Program-made: the position numbers and the translations under genes
The notes under the pieces: model-generated
Told to the model about the DNA's origin: nothing
Seen by the model: the letters and a program-made list of their open reading frames with translations, nothing else
Databases searched by the model: none
Source of the DNA: Micractinium sp. NFX-FRZ
Taxonomy: Eukaryota > Chlorophyta > Trebouxiophyceae > Chlorellales > Chlorellaceae
NCBI GenBank assembly: GCA_029339195.1
Contig: JAPTJF010000163.1
Span: 1-64,000 of the forward strand
Length of the DNA: 64,000 bases
Direction: 5' to 3'
Shown: one piece after another, positions 1 to 12,252 of the stretch
How positions within the stretch are numbered: position 1 is the first letter of the stretch
Layout: every line of letters starts with the position of its first letter

Positions 1-336
1 GGCTCCCGCCGCCGCTGCGCCGTATGTGGGAGGGCCTGCAAGCCCTGCCGCCAGTGCAGCAAGTGAACGAGCTGCAGGCTCGCGCCTGGTGTTGCAAGGT
101 GCCGCTGTGGGGCAACCCCCTGCTGCGGCTGCCAGATGGGCAGCCGCTCGCGTCCCAGTTTGGGGACGTGGCAGCATCCAGCATCCGGCACATCCCAGCG
201 CTCCTTGCGGCACACCACCTTGCAGCACAGCTCCCCCCGTCAGTACACAGACGACGTGCGCAGGCAGCTGTTCGGCTGGGCCGCAGCTGATGCCTTCCTC
301 GACCTGCAGCGCACCCGTGAGCAGGAGCATTCCTGA
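1..336 (+). CDS. 3' end of an unidentified gene, with an apparent one-base frame break
   Basis: The coding signal enters at the left edge in frame 3 and reads through an Ala/Leu/Pro-rich stretch (NELQARAWCCKVPLWGNPLL, then roughly 40 residues) until about position 238. There the same frame soon becomes basic and low quality and stops at 290. A second frame, offset by one base, continues with the natural-looking YTDDVRRQLFGWAAADAFLD and ends with TGA at 334-336. The switch falls in a run of six C (about 233-238), so a one-base indel, real or from sequencing, is the simplest explanation; a tiny intron is less likely. I do not recognise the family and only the C-terminus is visible. The next gene lies on the same strand about 740 bp downstream. 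Confidence 0.4.
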
Positions 337-1075
337 CATGCCCGTCACAACAATGCGTGGAGCCAGTGTGCTGTCACATGCACACCACAGACATGATCTT
401 TCCTGGTTTTAGTGTCTTGTCTGGGCAGGGCCGCTTTGTGCATGTATGCAAAGGTATGCCGCAGCAGCAGCGCCACCAGCTGTTCTTCGCCCGACTGCGT
501 GCATGAGTGGCTAAAGAAATGACATGCCACGTAAAGTTGGATGTCCTGTGTGCCAGCTACAACTCGGCGCTGGCTCGTGTGCAGCACTGCACAGCACCCT
601 GGCGGGAGTGGCGTCCCGCCACAAGGCAGACCTCGAGTTTGAATATCTGAACTGCTGAGAGATTGCGACCGCTTATGTCTGGCACAGTACAGACCATGTA
701 TTGTGTACGCAGACAGATAGCTCGTGTTCACAGGCGCCCAACCGTGCTGTGGCGTGCTGCTGTTTGGCCGAGTTTGTGCTCACATCATCTGCACCGATTG
801 AGCTTACACGCCAATCATCAAGCCCACCTGCGCCCGTCTGCAAGCCTACACGCCCGCCTGTGGTAAAGCCGACCACTTCTCACTTCAAGCTCCCTGTCCC
901 TGCCTCCTCCCGGCCTTTCCCCGCCCCAGTGTGTTATCGGTGATCCGAACGCCGACTGAAATCGACACTGTCTAGCCTGGCGGCGGGGCGGCCAGCAGCC
1001 ACCCTCTTGAAGGCCTGGTGGGTCGTAGCGGCCTGCATGCTGCTTGGATAGCAGCCCCTGCCGTCCTCCGCCATC
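337..1075. other. Intergenic region upstream of the PPR-SMR-cyclin gene
   Basis: This 739-bp stretch must hold the 3' UTR of the left-edge gene and the promoter and 5' UTR of the next + strand gene. I see no TGTAA signal, no convincing TATA box and no RNA gene. Open frames here on either strand have poor composition and no recognisable domain. Confidence 0.5.
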
Positions 1076-4000
1076 ATGTATGGGGGAGGAGGTTTCAATG
1101 GCGGCGGCGAAGGCTCTGCAAGGCACCAGCAGCACCCCCGCCACCGGGGCACGTCGGCAGCGGCGGCGGCGGCGGCGGCGCAGCACCTCGCCGGCGGCGG
1201 CGCCGCCGCCAGCAGCTTGGCGGAGCAGGCACAGCAGGGAGCCTACTACGGCCAGCATGCCGGCTACCAACAGTGGCTGCCAGCGCAGTTTGCACAGTTT
1301 GCGTTGGGAGGCTACCCGCCGCATCATCAGCACCCCGGGCACGGCGGCGCCACCTTTTATGCCCCGCACGCGCACCACCTGGGGCCTGGCGGAGACGTGC
1401 CAGGCATGGTGCCAGGAACTGCAGGCGGTGGCGGAGGGCTGGCAGCAGATCAGCAGCCTTTCATGACGCACCGCATGGCGCACCTGCCAGCAGGCGTGCC
1501 CCCCGAGGCCGCTGTGCAGCGTGGCTGGGGCGGCATGCAGCTTCAGGAGCAGCGGGCACACGCATACGGCGGCGGCGGCTTTCCAGGCGGCAGGTGAGGG
1601 CGTGCAGGGCAGCGCTAGTGTGGAGGGTAGCTGCGGGGCAGGAGGGGTGGGAGGTGAGGATGATGGCGGGCAGCAACGGTTGGTGCATCGTGGCATGGCA
1701 CGGTACCAGCACCGAGCAGGCGCTGCTGGTACACGGCAGCACACCCAACATAGCACAGCACAGCACAGCACGGCATCCTGGCACTTGCAACTGCATCAGT
1801 TCCTCTGCACCCGCTGGTCCCACTCACAAGCGCTGCTGTAGAACACTCCAAGCAGGCCTGCCTTTTGCCAGACCTCATGCCTCATTGCTTTCCGCCCCCC
1901 TTATTGTGCCCTGCCTCACTGCTTCCCCTCCCTCCCTTATTGTGCCTTGCCTCATTGCTTCCCCTCCCTCCCTGTTGGCGCATGCCTCATGGCAGGGGTC
2001 CCCGCAGTGGCGGCGGCGGCTCCCGCGGTCGCAGCAGCGAGAGCAGCGGCGGCTCCGGCCGCGGCGGCGGCGGCGGGCGCGGCCCCGCGCGGGGCGGTGG
2101 GCGCGGCGGGCGCCGCGGCCGCTCGCTGCACGGTGGCCCCGGGGGCGAGGGTGGGCCTTCGTCGGAGGAGCTGCTGCTGCGCATCAAGCGCATGCCACCA
2201 GGGGAGAAAGCTCTGGATGAAGGCATCCTGCAGGTGTGTATGCGTGTGTGTGCGTGTGTGTATGTGTGGGATGGTGAGCGTGGTGGGGTGTGAGGAGTAG
2301 TAGGGTTGAGGGGGTGGGGGGGGCATAGGGGGGCCTTGCCTATCGCAAGGCCTGGACCTGGCTGTGTGGCTTGGGATGTGCGGGTAGGGCCGTGGGTGGG
2401 GCCAGGCAGGGGTCTTGCCTTGGCGTGCACGCCCCCACCTACGCAACACCTGTCCTCGCCCCGCCTCACCCTGCACCCCCGCACCCCGCCCGCTCGCCTC
2501 TCCCGCAGGGCCTGCGCTACCTGGACAGCCGCGGCCTGGCGCTGCTGATAAAAGATTTGGGCAAGTCCAACCTGCAGCAGCGTGCTGCCCAGCTGTTTGA
2601 CGCGCTGCGCGCGCTGGGACCACAGCACGACCTGGCGCCCCTCCTGGATGAATTTACCTTCACGTCAATGATTTCAAATTGCGTGGGGCAGCAGGACCTG
2701 AAGCGCGCGCTGGCGCTGATGGAGGTGGGCGGGTGCTGAGGTGGCGGGGTGGTGACGTGGCGGGATGATGAGGTCGCAGGGGGCACGGGCATGGGGTGTT
2801 GTGCTGCTCGGAGCGCCATGCAGCGGGGCGGGAGGGGGCTGGGGGCTGCTGGCAAAAGGTGGAGTTGTGGGGTGTGGCGTTGTGGCACAGGAAGGTTCGT
2901 GCATAATGCGTGTGTCTGTGGTTTGCGATTGTTGAACGTGCGTGCGCGTGTGGGCTACACTGTTGCTTGCTGTGCAGGAGATGCGCGAGCGCGGCATCCA
3001 GCGCAACGTGCACACCTTCAGCGCGCTCATGAATGTGTGCATCAAGTGTGGGCAGTACAAGCTGGCACTGGATGTGTACCGCGACATGCGTGCTGCGGTG
3101 AGGATTCAGTACAGCGGCACCTGTGTGCAGACTGCTGGTTGGTAGGCGGGCATCTGCGCGACATGCGCGCTGCTGCGAGCGCTTGGCTGACTTGGCGCGC
3201 CACCACCGCCGCTTGGGAGGTCAGTCAAGTGACACTCTTTGAGCACTTGGTCAACCCTGCAGGGCTGCCCCGCAAACGTGGTGACATTCAACACCCTTGT
3301 GGACGTCTACGGCAAGAGCGGGCAGTGGGAGGAGGCGCTTGATGGTGCGGGGAGCGGGCGCCTGCTGGCCCGAGGGTGCCATGCTTGCCCACCGCTATGC
3401 CTGCCCACTGCCGTGCCTGTCGCTACCATGCCACGCTTTGCAAGCCTGCAGCCAATCTGCTTGCTGCTTTCGGCACTTGGACTGATTCACTCGTTCCTGC
3501 GAAGCCGTCCTCAAATTTGCTGTTAGCGCCTGCTGGGCCGGCCCCCCCTTGCTGCCCGCAGTCCTCGGCCAGATGAAGCGCGAGGGCGTGCAGCCGGTGA
3601 CGCGCACATACAACACGCTCATGATTGCCTGCAACACATCCAACCAGTGGCAGGTGCGTGCTCCCTACAATGGCAACCTTCCTCGGTGATGGGCATCCAT
3701 CCTTCTCTTGCTGCTGCTGGGAAAGGGCCAGAGATCTGCTGGGTCGAACACTGGCCTGTGCTGGTACCAAGCGCCGGCTGGCCGCCCTGCACCCGTTCCC
3801 TTGAGCGCAGGAGGCCTTGCGGGTGTACGACGAGCTGGTTGCCAGCGGGCACCAGCCCAACACCACCACATACAATGCGCTCATTTCTGGTGGGTCGGGG
3901 TGCTGGGGGTTGGGCCGCTGGCGGGCGCTGCTTCTGGGCGGGAGCCATGCATGGAGCAGGGCCAGGGTGGGCGCACAGGGCCCCACTCAATTGTCTGTCC

Positions 4001-7000
4001 TCTCAAATCTTGCTGCTCGCCCACCGCTTGTGCTCGCACCTTTGCTGCTGCGTCTGGGCTGTGTTTCATCTGGCACTCCCATCTTGTCCTCAAGTGTGTG
4101 TGCAGCCCACAGCAAGGGCGGGGACCTGGCCAAGGTGCTGCAGGTCTTCAAAGAGATGGTGCACAAGGTGGGCATGCTGTGCTGTGCATGCTGTGCACGA
4201 CATGCTGTGCCTTGCTGCGCCATGCTGTGCTGCACGTGCCGCACCGCGCCGTGCCTGGCACGCCTGCTGCGCTGCGCTGTGGTTGGTGCACCAACCCAGG
4301 GGCATGTGCAGCTCTCACTCCCCAGCGCACCCGCGAGCGCACTGTCGTTACCCACCCTCGGCCAAATCTCTGGGACTTGGGCAGGCCTGCCCACACGTGT
4401 GAATGCCTTGCTGGCCCTTCCCCTCCACATGTGCAGGGCTGTGAGCGCTCTGTGATCACCTACTCCTCCCTCATCTCCGCCTGCGAGAAGGCGGGGGAGT
4501 GGAAGCTGGCGCTGCAGCTGTTTGAGGAGATGAAGGGGGAGGGGTGTGTGCCCAACGTCATTTCCTACAACTCACTCATCACCGCGTGCGCGCAAGGTGG
4601 GTGGATGGGTGGATGGGCATGGGTGGGTGTGGGCCGTGAGGACGCAACACAATTCTGCGCGCCTGCGTCTGTGTGCCCGTGCGTATGCGTATGCATGTGG
4701 GTGGGGGTGATGGGCCGCAGCCCCTCACAGCCAGCGCAGTGCCCCAGTCTGCCCCTCTGCGCTGCGGGTGCCAGCCTGCCCCACAGTGCACGCGTGCACA
4801 CATGCACACAACACCGCTTTTTGTCCTCTTCATCTCGAGCCTGCAAGCCCCACAATCTGCCCCTCCGTGCTGCGGGTGCCAGCCTGCCTTGCAGACTAAC
4901 GTACCCCTTGTTGTCTTCTCCCTTTTCAAGCCTGCAGGCGCCCAGTGGGAGAAGGCTGCCGAGGTGTTTGAGCAGATGCAGCGCCAGGGGTGCCGCCCCG
5001 ACGTGGTGTCCTACACCGCCCTCATCCAGGCGTACGACAGAGGCGGGCAGTGGCGGCGCGCGCTGGCGGTGAGCGAGCCTTGTGGGCGATGCTGTGTGGC
5101 AAAGCACAGAAAGGTGGAGCGTTGCTGAAGTGGGCAGTGGCGGCGCTCACAGACGCCCCCTTCATCTCTTGGCCACTCCCCACCTATCATGCCAGGAAGC
5201 GGGAGAATGAGAAGAGCTGCACTCTCGCCCCGCATCTCGACACTTGTATTTTAATTCGTGTGTACCTCTCCCCGCTCACCTGCTCCCTGCCCTCCCCCCT
5301 CCCTCCCTGCCAGGCCTTTGAGGAGATGCGCTCCCGCCCCTGCGCCCCCGACGCCATTGTGTATAACGCCATCATCGACGTCCTCTGGGAGACGGGGGTG
5401 GCATGGGCCCAGCGGCGGGCAGCCACGCTCTTCAAACAGGTGGGTGCATCTCCCAAGGTGGCATGCATCAGTCCTCTACTGTTTGGGGGGCAACCGAAGC
5501 CCGACTGTCACTCCTTCTCTTTATCACTTGCCACCATCAAAGGGCCTGATCCAGCGGCTCAGCCGCATCTGCTCTGATGGTGTGGAATTGAACCCCCACT
5601 CGTGGGTGCACTCCCCTCCTCTGGTGTGCCTTTGCTGGTGTGCCTTCTCTGTTGTGCCTCCTCCCCTGTGCAGGCCACGCGGGAGGGCTTGATGCAGCGG
5701 CACAGATGTACATGCTCTCAGGGTGTGAGCTTGTACCCCCCTCTCTTGTTTTCACGTCCCGTCTCCACATTGTCTGCCCTGCTGTGCAGGCCACGCGTGA
5801 GGGCCTGATCCGGCGTCACAGCCACGTGTGCAGCGACGGCGTGGAGCTCAACCTGCACTCCACCACCGCCGGCGTGGCGCTGCTCAGCCTACACTGCTGG
5901 CTGCACGACCTGCAGTGAGCTCTCACAGCCGCCTGCCTGCCCGCCTGCCCTGCTGCACGTGCGGCCTGCCCGCCCGCCCGCCCTGCTGCACGTGCTGCCT
6001 GCCTGCCCTGCCTGCCCGCCTGCCTGCCCGCCTGCCCTTCCTGCCCGCCCGCCTGCTTGTCCTGCCCGCCCGCCTGCCCGCATGCTCGCCTGCCCGCCTG
6101 CATGCATGCCCTGCTGCATGTGCTGCACGTTCTGCCCTTGCTCCCTCCATCCCCAGCGGGGCTGGCGACCTAGTACTGCCCAGTTTGCAAATGCTTGATC
6201 AGCTAGAGGAGAAGCTCTGGGCGGGCGGCACACACGCCCTGCTGCCACAGCTGTGCATGCTCCTTTGCACTACAAGTCACGGCGCCTGCTGCTGCGCCGC
6301 GCGCTGCGCCGGAGCTCGCTGCCCTCACGCCCCCTCCTCCCCGCCTCCGCCCCTCACCTCACTGCAGCGAGAAGCTGCAGTCCCAGGGCGCTGGTGCGCT
6401 GCCCGCCAAGGTGTGCATCATCGCTGGCAAGGGGAAGAGCAAGGATGCGGGGCAGAGCGTGATCAAGGAGGTGGTCACCGCCCTGCTGCGCTCGATGCGG
6501 GCCCCCTTCAAGGAGGCCCCCGACTCGACAGCCGTCATCGGAAGGCTGGAGGCCAGCGGCAGCCAGGTGGCCGACTGGCTGGCAGCCGACGGGCCCTCTG
6601 TGCTGGCAACCATCATCCCGCCAAGCGCTGCAGCGGCTGCTGCGGCCGCCGCCGCTGCCGCCACCGCACTGGCGGAGGCCCCAGCGGCAGCGGGGGAGGC
6701 GCCGGATGGCGGCGCCGCCGCCAGCGGCGTGGCTGCTGGCGTAGCCCCAGCCAAGGTGGCCAGCGGCGAGCCCACCCCGCTCGATGATGCAGTGGAGGCC
6801 GGTGCCTCGCCGGCTGCCCCGGGCCCGCCGCCGGTGGGGCTTGCAGCGGCGGCGGCTGCGGCCGCCGCGGCGGTGGTTGGGCTGGGGCGGGCAGCAGAGG
6901 AGGGCAGCGTGGGCGGCGGCGGCAGCCAGGATGCTGGCGACTTGGAGGAGGAGCTGAGCACGGAGGCGCGGTGAGCTGGCACAGCACAGCACACGCTGAG

Positions 7001-10000
7001 CTGGCACGCAGCCGGGCTGGCACACGTGAATCCGAGGCCGCACGCCCCTGCACCCGCACGCGGCGTGCATGTGCCGCGCTGCCGCCTGTACCACATCTCT
7101 CCCTGCCCCTACCTGTTTTACGACCCTGACCCCGCCACCTCGACTGCCCACCATGCCCCTACCTACACTGCCTCCACCCAAACCCCTGGCCTCCCACCCC
7201 TTTGTGCGCTTGCAGCGTGGCCGAGGCCTTCCGCACCGTCAAGTTTTTCGAGGAGACGCACTGCCTCAACCTGCAGGTGGGCCACAGGGTGGGGCGCCGC
7301 TTGGCTGGGCGCTACCAGCGGTGCCTACAGAGCCTTCTAGCGCCGCCTCCTTCGCACGTGATGTGGGGCGGGGTTGCAGGGGGCGGTTGCTCAACAGCCA
7401 CCCCTGCCTACCCCCTCCGTGTCCTCCATTCCCCTGCTTCACGAAGACAAGTGTAAAAAACAAGCTTGCGAGTGTTTTGCCCCTGGTTTTCTGAACGCAG
7501 GTCATGAGCTTTGGCTACCTGCAGCAGCGGCCGGAGCTCATCCCGCTGGCATGCAGCATCGGCGCACAGCTGGCGCTGCCGGGTGCGCTGAGCTGCCACT
7601 CATCCTTGTGCCTCGGACAGCCCTGCCCCCCTGCTGCCCGCCCCCCCTCCCTGCGCACCACCGTGCCCGCCTGCCTCCCCCTCGTGCTCCTTTCTCACCC
7701 TGTCCTCACTGCACCCTGCATCCTTTCCTTGCATTGCCCCGCCTTGTCCCGCATCCTTTCCTTGCCTTGTCCCCACCCTTCGGAACCTTGCCCCCACCTG
7801 CTTCCCGTTGTGCCTCCCTTCACACGCCCCACCCTCACCCCACCGCCCATGCCTCGCCTCTCCCGTCTGCAGACGAGACAGTGTACGACGCTGTGCTGCT
7901 GCTGGACCGAGTGATGTCCGTCCCACTGCAAGTGGCGGAGGAGGGGCTGCTGGGGGTGGCCATGGCCGCATGCCTGCTGGTGGCCGCCGAGCAGTCGGGC
8001 CTGCCAGGGGCGCACCTGCCACAGCTGGTGAGCTGCCCCGCTCTCTCGCCTGTGCATGCCTCGTATTGTTCGTACTTACGTTGTTTTGCGCACTGTGCGG
8101 GATGTGGCCGGAGCAGGGCAGGCATGGGAGGGTGCCGCCCTCAGCTCGTGAGCTGTCAGAGGCATCTCGTTGGTCGGTTGTATGTGTGCGTGAGGCACAG
8201 TGACCCCGGCTGCCTCCCTGCCAGTGCTCGGGGCTGCCTTAGGCGTACCTCCCACAGCTGGCTAGATTTGTATTACGTGTCCTCTCTCCTTACAGGAAGC
8301 AGAGTCGCCCAACGCGTGCGTTCAGAGCAAGCGGCAGGCGTGCTGCTCCCCGTCCCCGCTCTGCCCTCCTCATCCGCATACCCCCAACCGTCCTCCCCCG
8401 CCCCGCCGGCTCCCCCGTGTGCAGGCCACGGCGGCGCAGGTGACTGGGGTGCCTGCCGACCTGCTGACCCAGATGCGCGCAAACGTGCTGACCGCGCTGG
8501 GCAACGATGCCGCCTCCATCTCAGGTGGGGGCGGGGTGGGTCGGGAGGGTGGGAACTGATTTGATGAGCGAGCAACGGGAGTGATGCAATGGAGTGGCGT
8601 GTGTGCCCTTGAGAGCAGTCAGCAGGGCACCAGCAACTGCGGCAAGCAGCGCCCTTCGCCCTCCTCGAGGCTGCTGCACACGCCCGCTTTTCCCAACCCT
8701 GGTCCATGTGCCTCCTCCCCTGCCCCCTTTCCCTCTCCCCTCGCACACACACACTGCAGCGCTGCGCTGCCTGAAGCTCTATTTGGAGCGCATCGGCGGC
8801 GACATCAGCGCCGGCGCAGAGAAGGTGGGTTGGCAGGTGTGCGTGGGGAATGGGGCCTTGAGGGATGGAAGGATGCGCAGGCCGGAAGCTGAGGGAGGCA
8901 TTCAATGCCCCAATGCAGGCTTCTCCGCTCAGCAAAAGGCGCGGATAGTGCTGGCACACCTTGCCTTGCCTAACCGCGCTGCCAACGCACCAGCTGCGCC
9001 CCCTGATCTTCACTGCTGCCACTGCCCTTTGCCTGTTGCCGCCCTGCCTGCAGGAGAAGGGCCCTCGCAGCCCCTTCCGCCTGCTGCACGAGACGCTGGC
9101 AGACGGGGAGTTTTTGAACTACCGTCCCTCAGGTGAGAGCCAAAGACAGGTGTCCGAGTAGCAGAGGGGTATCCTGCCTTTCAGAGCATGCCACGCTGGC
9201 AGGGGAGGGGTTTCTGAACTAGCGGATGATTGTTGTGCAGGTAGATTACGTCACGACTGCCGGTTCCGTGCGGGCAGGTTGTGTGGCTGCATCGCTGCAG
9301 TGGTTGCTGCTTGCACTGGCTGCCTCATGCGCTGCCACATTCCTGCCTGCCTGCATGCAGTGGGGCGTTCGGATTTAGGGTACCTGAACCCGAACCCGCT
9401 ACCCTGAAACCGTAACACCTTCAACCCCTGACCCTGCCTGCAGTGGTGGCCGCCGCCGTGCTGCTTGTGGAGCGCAAGTCTCGGGGCATGGCGCCCTACT
9501 GGCCCACCGCGCTGAGCACGCTGACCGGATACAGTGCGCAGGCAAGCGGGCTCGGCTGATGTCGTGTGTGTGTGGGGGGGGGGGGACACATGTTCAAGGC
9601 TGTGGCAGGGGAGGGCTGGGCAGGGGGCAGCCAAGGCTTCCCGATGCCCCTGCCTTGTTGTGGCAGTGTGGCGGTTTGGGTGTCATCCCCCGCTGGCCTC
9701 CCCCGAGTGCCTGTGTGTGTCTCTCTCTGTCTCCCTCTCTCACACTCACTCACTCTCTTTCTCTTCCTCTATTCTGACAACATAAGGGCAAACACACCCA
9801 CACACTCAAGCCGCACGCCTGCCCTCCTCCCCGATCCTCTGCAGACCACCCCCGAGCTCGCGGCCGCCGTCACCGGCGCCCAGCGCCTGTTTGACAAGCT
9901 GCAAGTCCCCGCAGCCCTGTGGAGCTTCCAGCCCACCTCGGCGCCTGCGGCAGGCATCGCCAGCGGCGGCAGCAGCAGCAGCGGCGGCGGTGCTGGCAGC

Positions 10001-10300
10001 GGGGGTACCCTGGATGGCAGCTCCGGTGCTGCTCCTGTTGGTGGCGCTGGTGGCGCAGGCGGCTCGGCGCCGCCCACGCCCGGTGGCGCCCTGCCCACCC
10101 CGCCCGCCCCGCCCGCCAACAGCGCTGGGCCCAGAATGCATGCATTCGTTAGTCGCCCAGGCCCGGTGGCGGGGCAGGCAGGGCCGCGTGTGCCCGCTGG
10201 CCTCCTGCCAGCCGTGGTTGCGGCGGCAGCTGCCGCGCAGCTGCATGCGCCTGGCTCCCCACCAGCGGGCGCGGGGCCTGACGCAGGCGCCTCGCTGTGA
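1076..10300 (+). CDS. PPR-SMR-cyclin fusion protein (organelle RNA-binding PPR-cyclin)
   Basis: A 22-exon model keeps frame and gives about 1225 aa. Residues 1-290 are a Gly/Ala/Gln/His-rich and RGG-like leader. Residues ~295-600 hold about nine pentatricopeptide repeats, for example VTFNTLVDVYGKSGQWEEAL, RTYNTLMIACN, NTTTYNALIS and DVVSYTALIQAY. An SMR domain follows at ~627-695, with ELNLHSTTAGVALLSLHCWL at its start and CIIAGKGKSKDAG near its end. After an Ala-rich linker, a cyclin-like fold covers ~850-1095 (FGYLQQRPELIPLA, TVYDAVLLLDRVM, VAMAACLLVAAEQSG). The tail is Gly/Pro/Ala-rich. PPR-cyclins with exactly this order are described from green algae. PPR proteins bind organelle RNA, SMR domains are often nucleases or nucleic-acid binders, and the cyclin part suggests a link to cell division, which is inference. 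A plastid or mitochondrial location is likely, though the leader is not a textbook transit peptide. Exons: 1076-1593, 2008-2233, 2509-2724, 2978-3097, 3263-3344, 3562-3653, 3811-3889, 4106-4167, 4437-4596, 4938-5068, 5314-5439, 5790-5914, 6368-6970, 7216-7276, 7501-7582, 7873-8027, 8296-8337 (least certain), 8425-8524, 8760-8824, 9054-9132, 9444-9541, 9845-10300. Confidence 0.88.
2234..2268 (+). repeat. GT-rich microsatellite abutting a splice donor
   Basis: An imperfect GT/GTGTAT repeat begins at the first base of intron 2 of the PPR-SMR-cyclin gene, so the donor GT is itself part of the repeat. Confidence 0.7.
5541..5738 (+). repeat. Two decayed copies of the SMR-start exon in the preceding intron
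   Basis: The intact exon at 5790-5914 begins ATREGLIRRHSHVCSDGVELN. Two degenerate versions lie upstream in the same orientation. One at 5541-5602 reads GLIQRLSRICSDGVELN. The other at 5667-5738 reads ATREGLMQRH and then decays, but keeps a CTGTGCAG acceptor. The spacing of about 125 bp between equivalent points indicates tandem duplication of an acceptor plus exon-start unit. Confidence 0.85.
5930..6115 (+). repeat. CCTGCCCG minisatellite in an intron
   Basis: Irregular repetition of CTGCCTGCCCGCC units, with interspersed CTGCTGCACGTG segments, fills the first half of the intron inside the SMR-coding region. Confidence 0.8.
8133..8265 (+). repeat. Decayed copies of the 3' end of a cyclin-domain exon
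   Basis: The exon ending CTGCCACAGCTG|GTGAGCTG at 8027 is echoed at about 8133-8165 (CCCTCAGCTCGTGAGCTG) and at 8240-8265 (CTCCCACAGCTGGCTAG). In the second copy the donor has decayed. Confidence 0.65.
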
Positions 10301-12252
10301 GGCGCGCACGGCGTCCGATCTCTGTAGGGCCACCTGCAAAGCCCTCAACTCTGGGGTGCCCGCTGGGCTTCGCGCCTGGGTGCCCACCTGCGCTAGCCCT
10401 CATCTCTAGAGGCCGCTCGCAAGACGTCCCTTGTGAGCGTGCATGCTCGCACGGCAAGCCCCCCGCAGGCTAAACGCCGTCGATCCTGCCGGCGCCGAGT
10501 TGCTGCTGTGCAGAGTGCTCGGCTCCCGCCTTCCCACAGGGCCCCCGTCATGCCTCTGCGCTGACATGGCGCCCGGACGCGCCAGTTTGGAGCTGACGTG
10601 CCCACACCGTATTGTTCATGATTGCCGTCGTTGGTAGCGGCGGAGCGGCGCCCACCCACCTGCTTTTGGCATCCCCAACAGCGGCGCCCACCATGTTGGG
10701 TCTCCCGCCGCTTCCCTGCCTCGCTCCCTCCTAGCTGCCCAACGTGAGCGAAGAGGAGGGAGGCTGGTAAAGCCCCCACGCCATCCTCTATCCTTGCCCG
10801 AGCGCGCACCCTTCCCCTCTGCAACCCCATTCTTTTGTGAGAGTTGCTGCAATCGATTCCTTCCCTCAGTGCTGCCGCCGCTCCGCTTCCCCCCCGGCCG
10901 CAGCAACCCAACTGCCATTCCCTTTTCAAAGCGCGCCCCCTTTCCGCCCCGTTCGTCCTGGTTTGACAACCACCCCTGCTCTCCCCTTTAGACTGCCATA
11001 TCCCCCCACATTTTTTGCGCTGCCGAGGGACAGGGATTTCGTCTCTGGTGTTGCCCCCCTTGTTTTTTCCTCCCTTTTCCCCTCCCCCCCTGCCTCCCGG
11101 CCCTTGCCACCTGAAACATATACACCCTGCCCACACCGCATTCCCCCACCCAAACCCTTATTTGTCGGGTGCTCTCCACCCCAACGGGCCACGCCGTGCC
11201 CGTTGCGCAGCCCCACGCGCTTTTTGCCCCTCGCCCCTGCCCAATCCCTTGTGTGTGCTGAGCCGATATTTCTTTTGGCCCCTTCCCCAAACTCAACAGC
11301 CAGGCGGGCCCACTCCTCTCCCCGCCCACCCTCAGCCTTGCCTTGACGCAAGCACCAACGCACGAACATAAACGCCCCCCGGCCGAGATGCTGCATGCTG
11401 GTGCAGACCGCCGGTTGCCCTCCCCCCTGCCTTGCGATGTTGTTGTTGTTGTTGTTGTTGTTGTGATGAGTGCCTGCACATGCGTGCGACTTTTTGTTCA
11501 TAACGGGGCGTCCACCGCACTCTGCCCCATTCTTTTTGCCAGCACCCCCCTTTGTCCTTGCCCCCGGCCCTGTGGACCGCCCTTTTTTTCCTGTGATCGA
11601 TTGATTTGGAGCGTTCTCCACCGCACGCAAGCACTGCTGTCAGTAGCGGCAAGCCATTTTTTCCCCGCCCCTTTTCCTTTCCCTGCACACCCCGCGGATA
11701 CCAAGCCCCTCCCTGTTGCCTGTTGCCTGCTCCCAGCCTACCCCACAAGCTGCCTGTCCCCATTGCTGCGTGTGCTTCCCCTCCTGGGACTGCCAGATTT
11801 TGTGTCAGAGCCTCCTCGTGCCGAGCGCAGTGTTGCATTGCCCAACAGAGGCTGATGGCCGAGCCATCGTCGGCCCCCTTCTTTTCCCACCCCCCCGCCC
11901 AACCCGCCCCACCTCCATCCCCGCCCCACCACATCTCTGCCCTTTTCCTGGCTCCTGCGTAAATCTGATTTTATCACCCCGTCGGCCCCTTTAATTTCAC
12001 CTCACCACACCACAGCGTCACAGAAGCTCCTGGGCGGGAAGCAGGCGGTTGGAGGCAGCCAGGGGCAGCCAGGGGGGGGCGCTGCAGCTGTGCCGTGCTT
12101 GCGGTCTGTGCATGCTGGCAATACTGCCCCCAAACGTGGCATTGCTCTGTTGGCACGATTGGTCTATGTGGCACATGCATGGGAGGATGGCATGAGGACG
12201 TGTCTGTGAAGTGTACTGCCACTGGTGACTGCCTTGATAGTACGTGTACTGC
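10301..12252. other. Convergent intergenic region, pyrimidine-rich, no gene seen
   Basis: This stretch of nearly 2 kb separates the ends of two convergent genes and must contain both 3' UTRs. The + strand is strongly C/T-rich from about 10780 to 12000. I see no TGTAA on the + strand and no domain in any open frame. The frames are long only because TA-containing codons are rare. Confidence 0.5.
11439..11464 (+). repeat. (GTT)n microsatellite
   Basis: About eight uninterrupted TTG/GTT units lie in the convergent intergenic region. Confidence 0.9.

Noticed and set aside
818..1771. A 317-codon minus-strand open frame
   Set aside because: It has Cys/Trp/Arg-rich composition with no domain, typical of antisense frames in very GC-rich DNA.
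1018..2220. A 400-codon open frame overlapping the first PPR-cyclin exons
   Set aside because: It is Arg/Ala-rich, a shadow frame of the RGG-coding exon and GC-rich introns, with no domain. The other frame gives the PPR protein across verified junctions.
6153..6230. Extra exon between the two SMR exons (GAGDLVLPSLQMLDQLEEKLW)
   Set aside because: It has an acceptor-like CCCCAG but no usable donor in phase. Joining 5914 directly to 6368 keeps frame and gives a normal SMR domain.
9364..9420. Telomere-like AACCCG/ACCCTGAAACC stretch, and TTAGGG words near 29210
   Set aside because: There are only two or three irregular units with no tandem array, too little to call an interstitial telomere.
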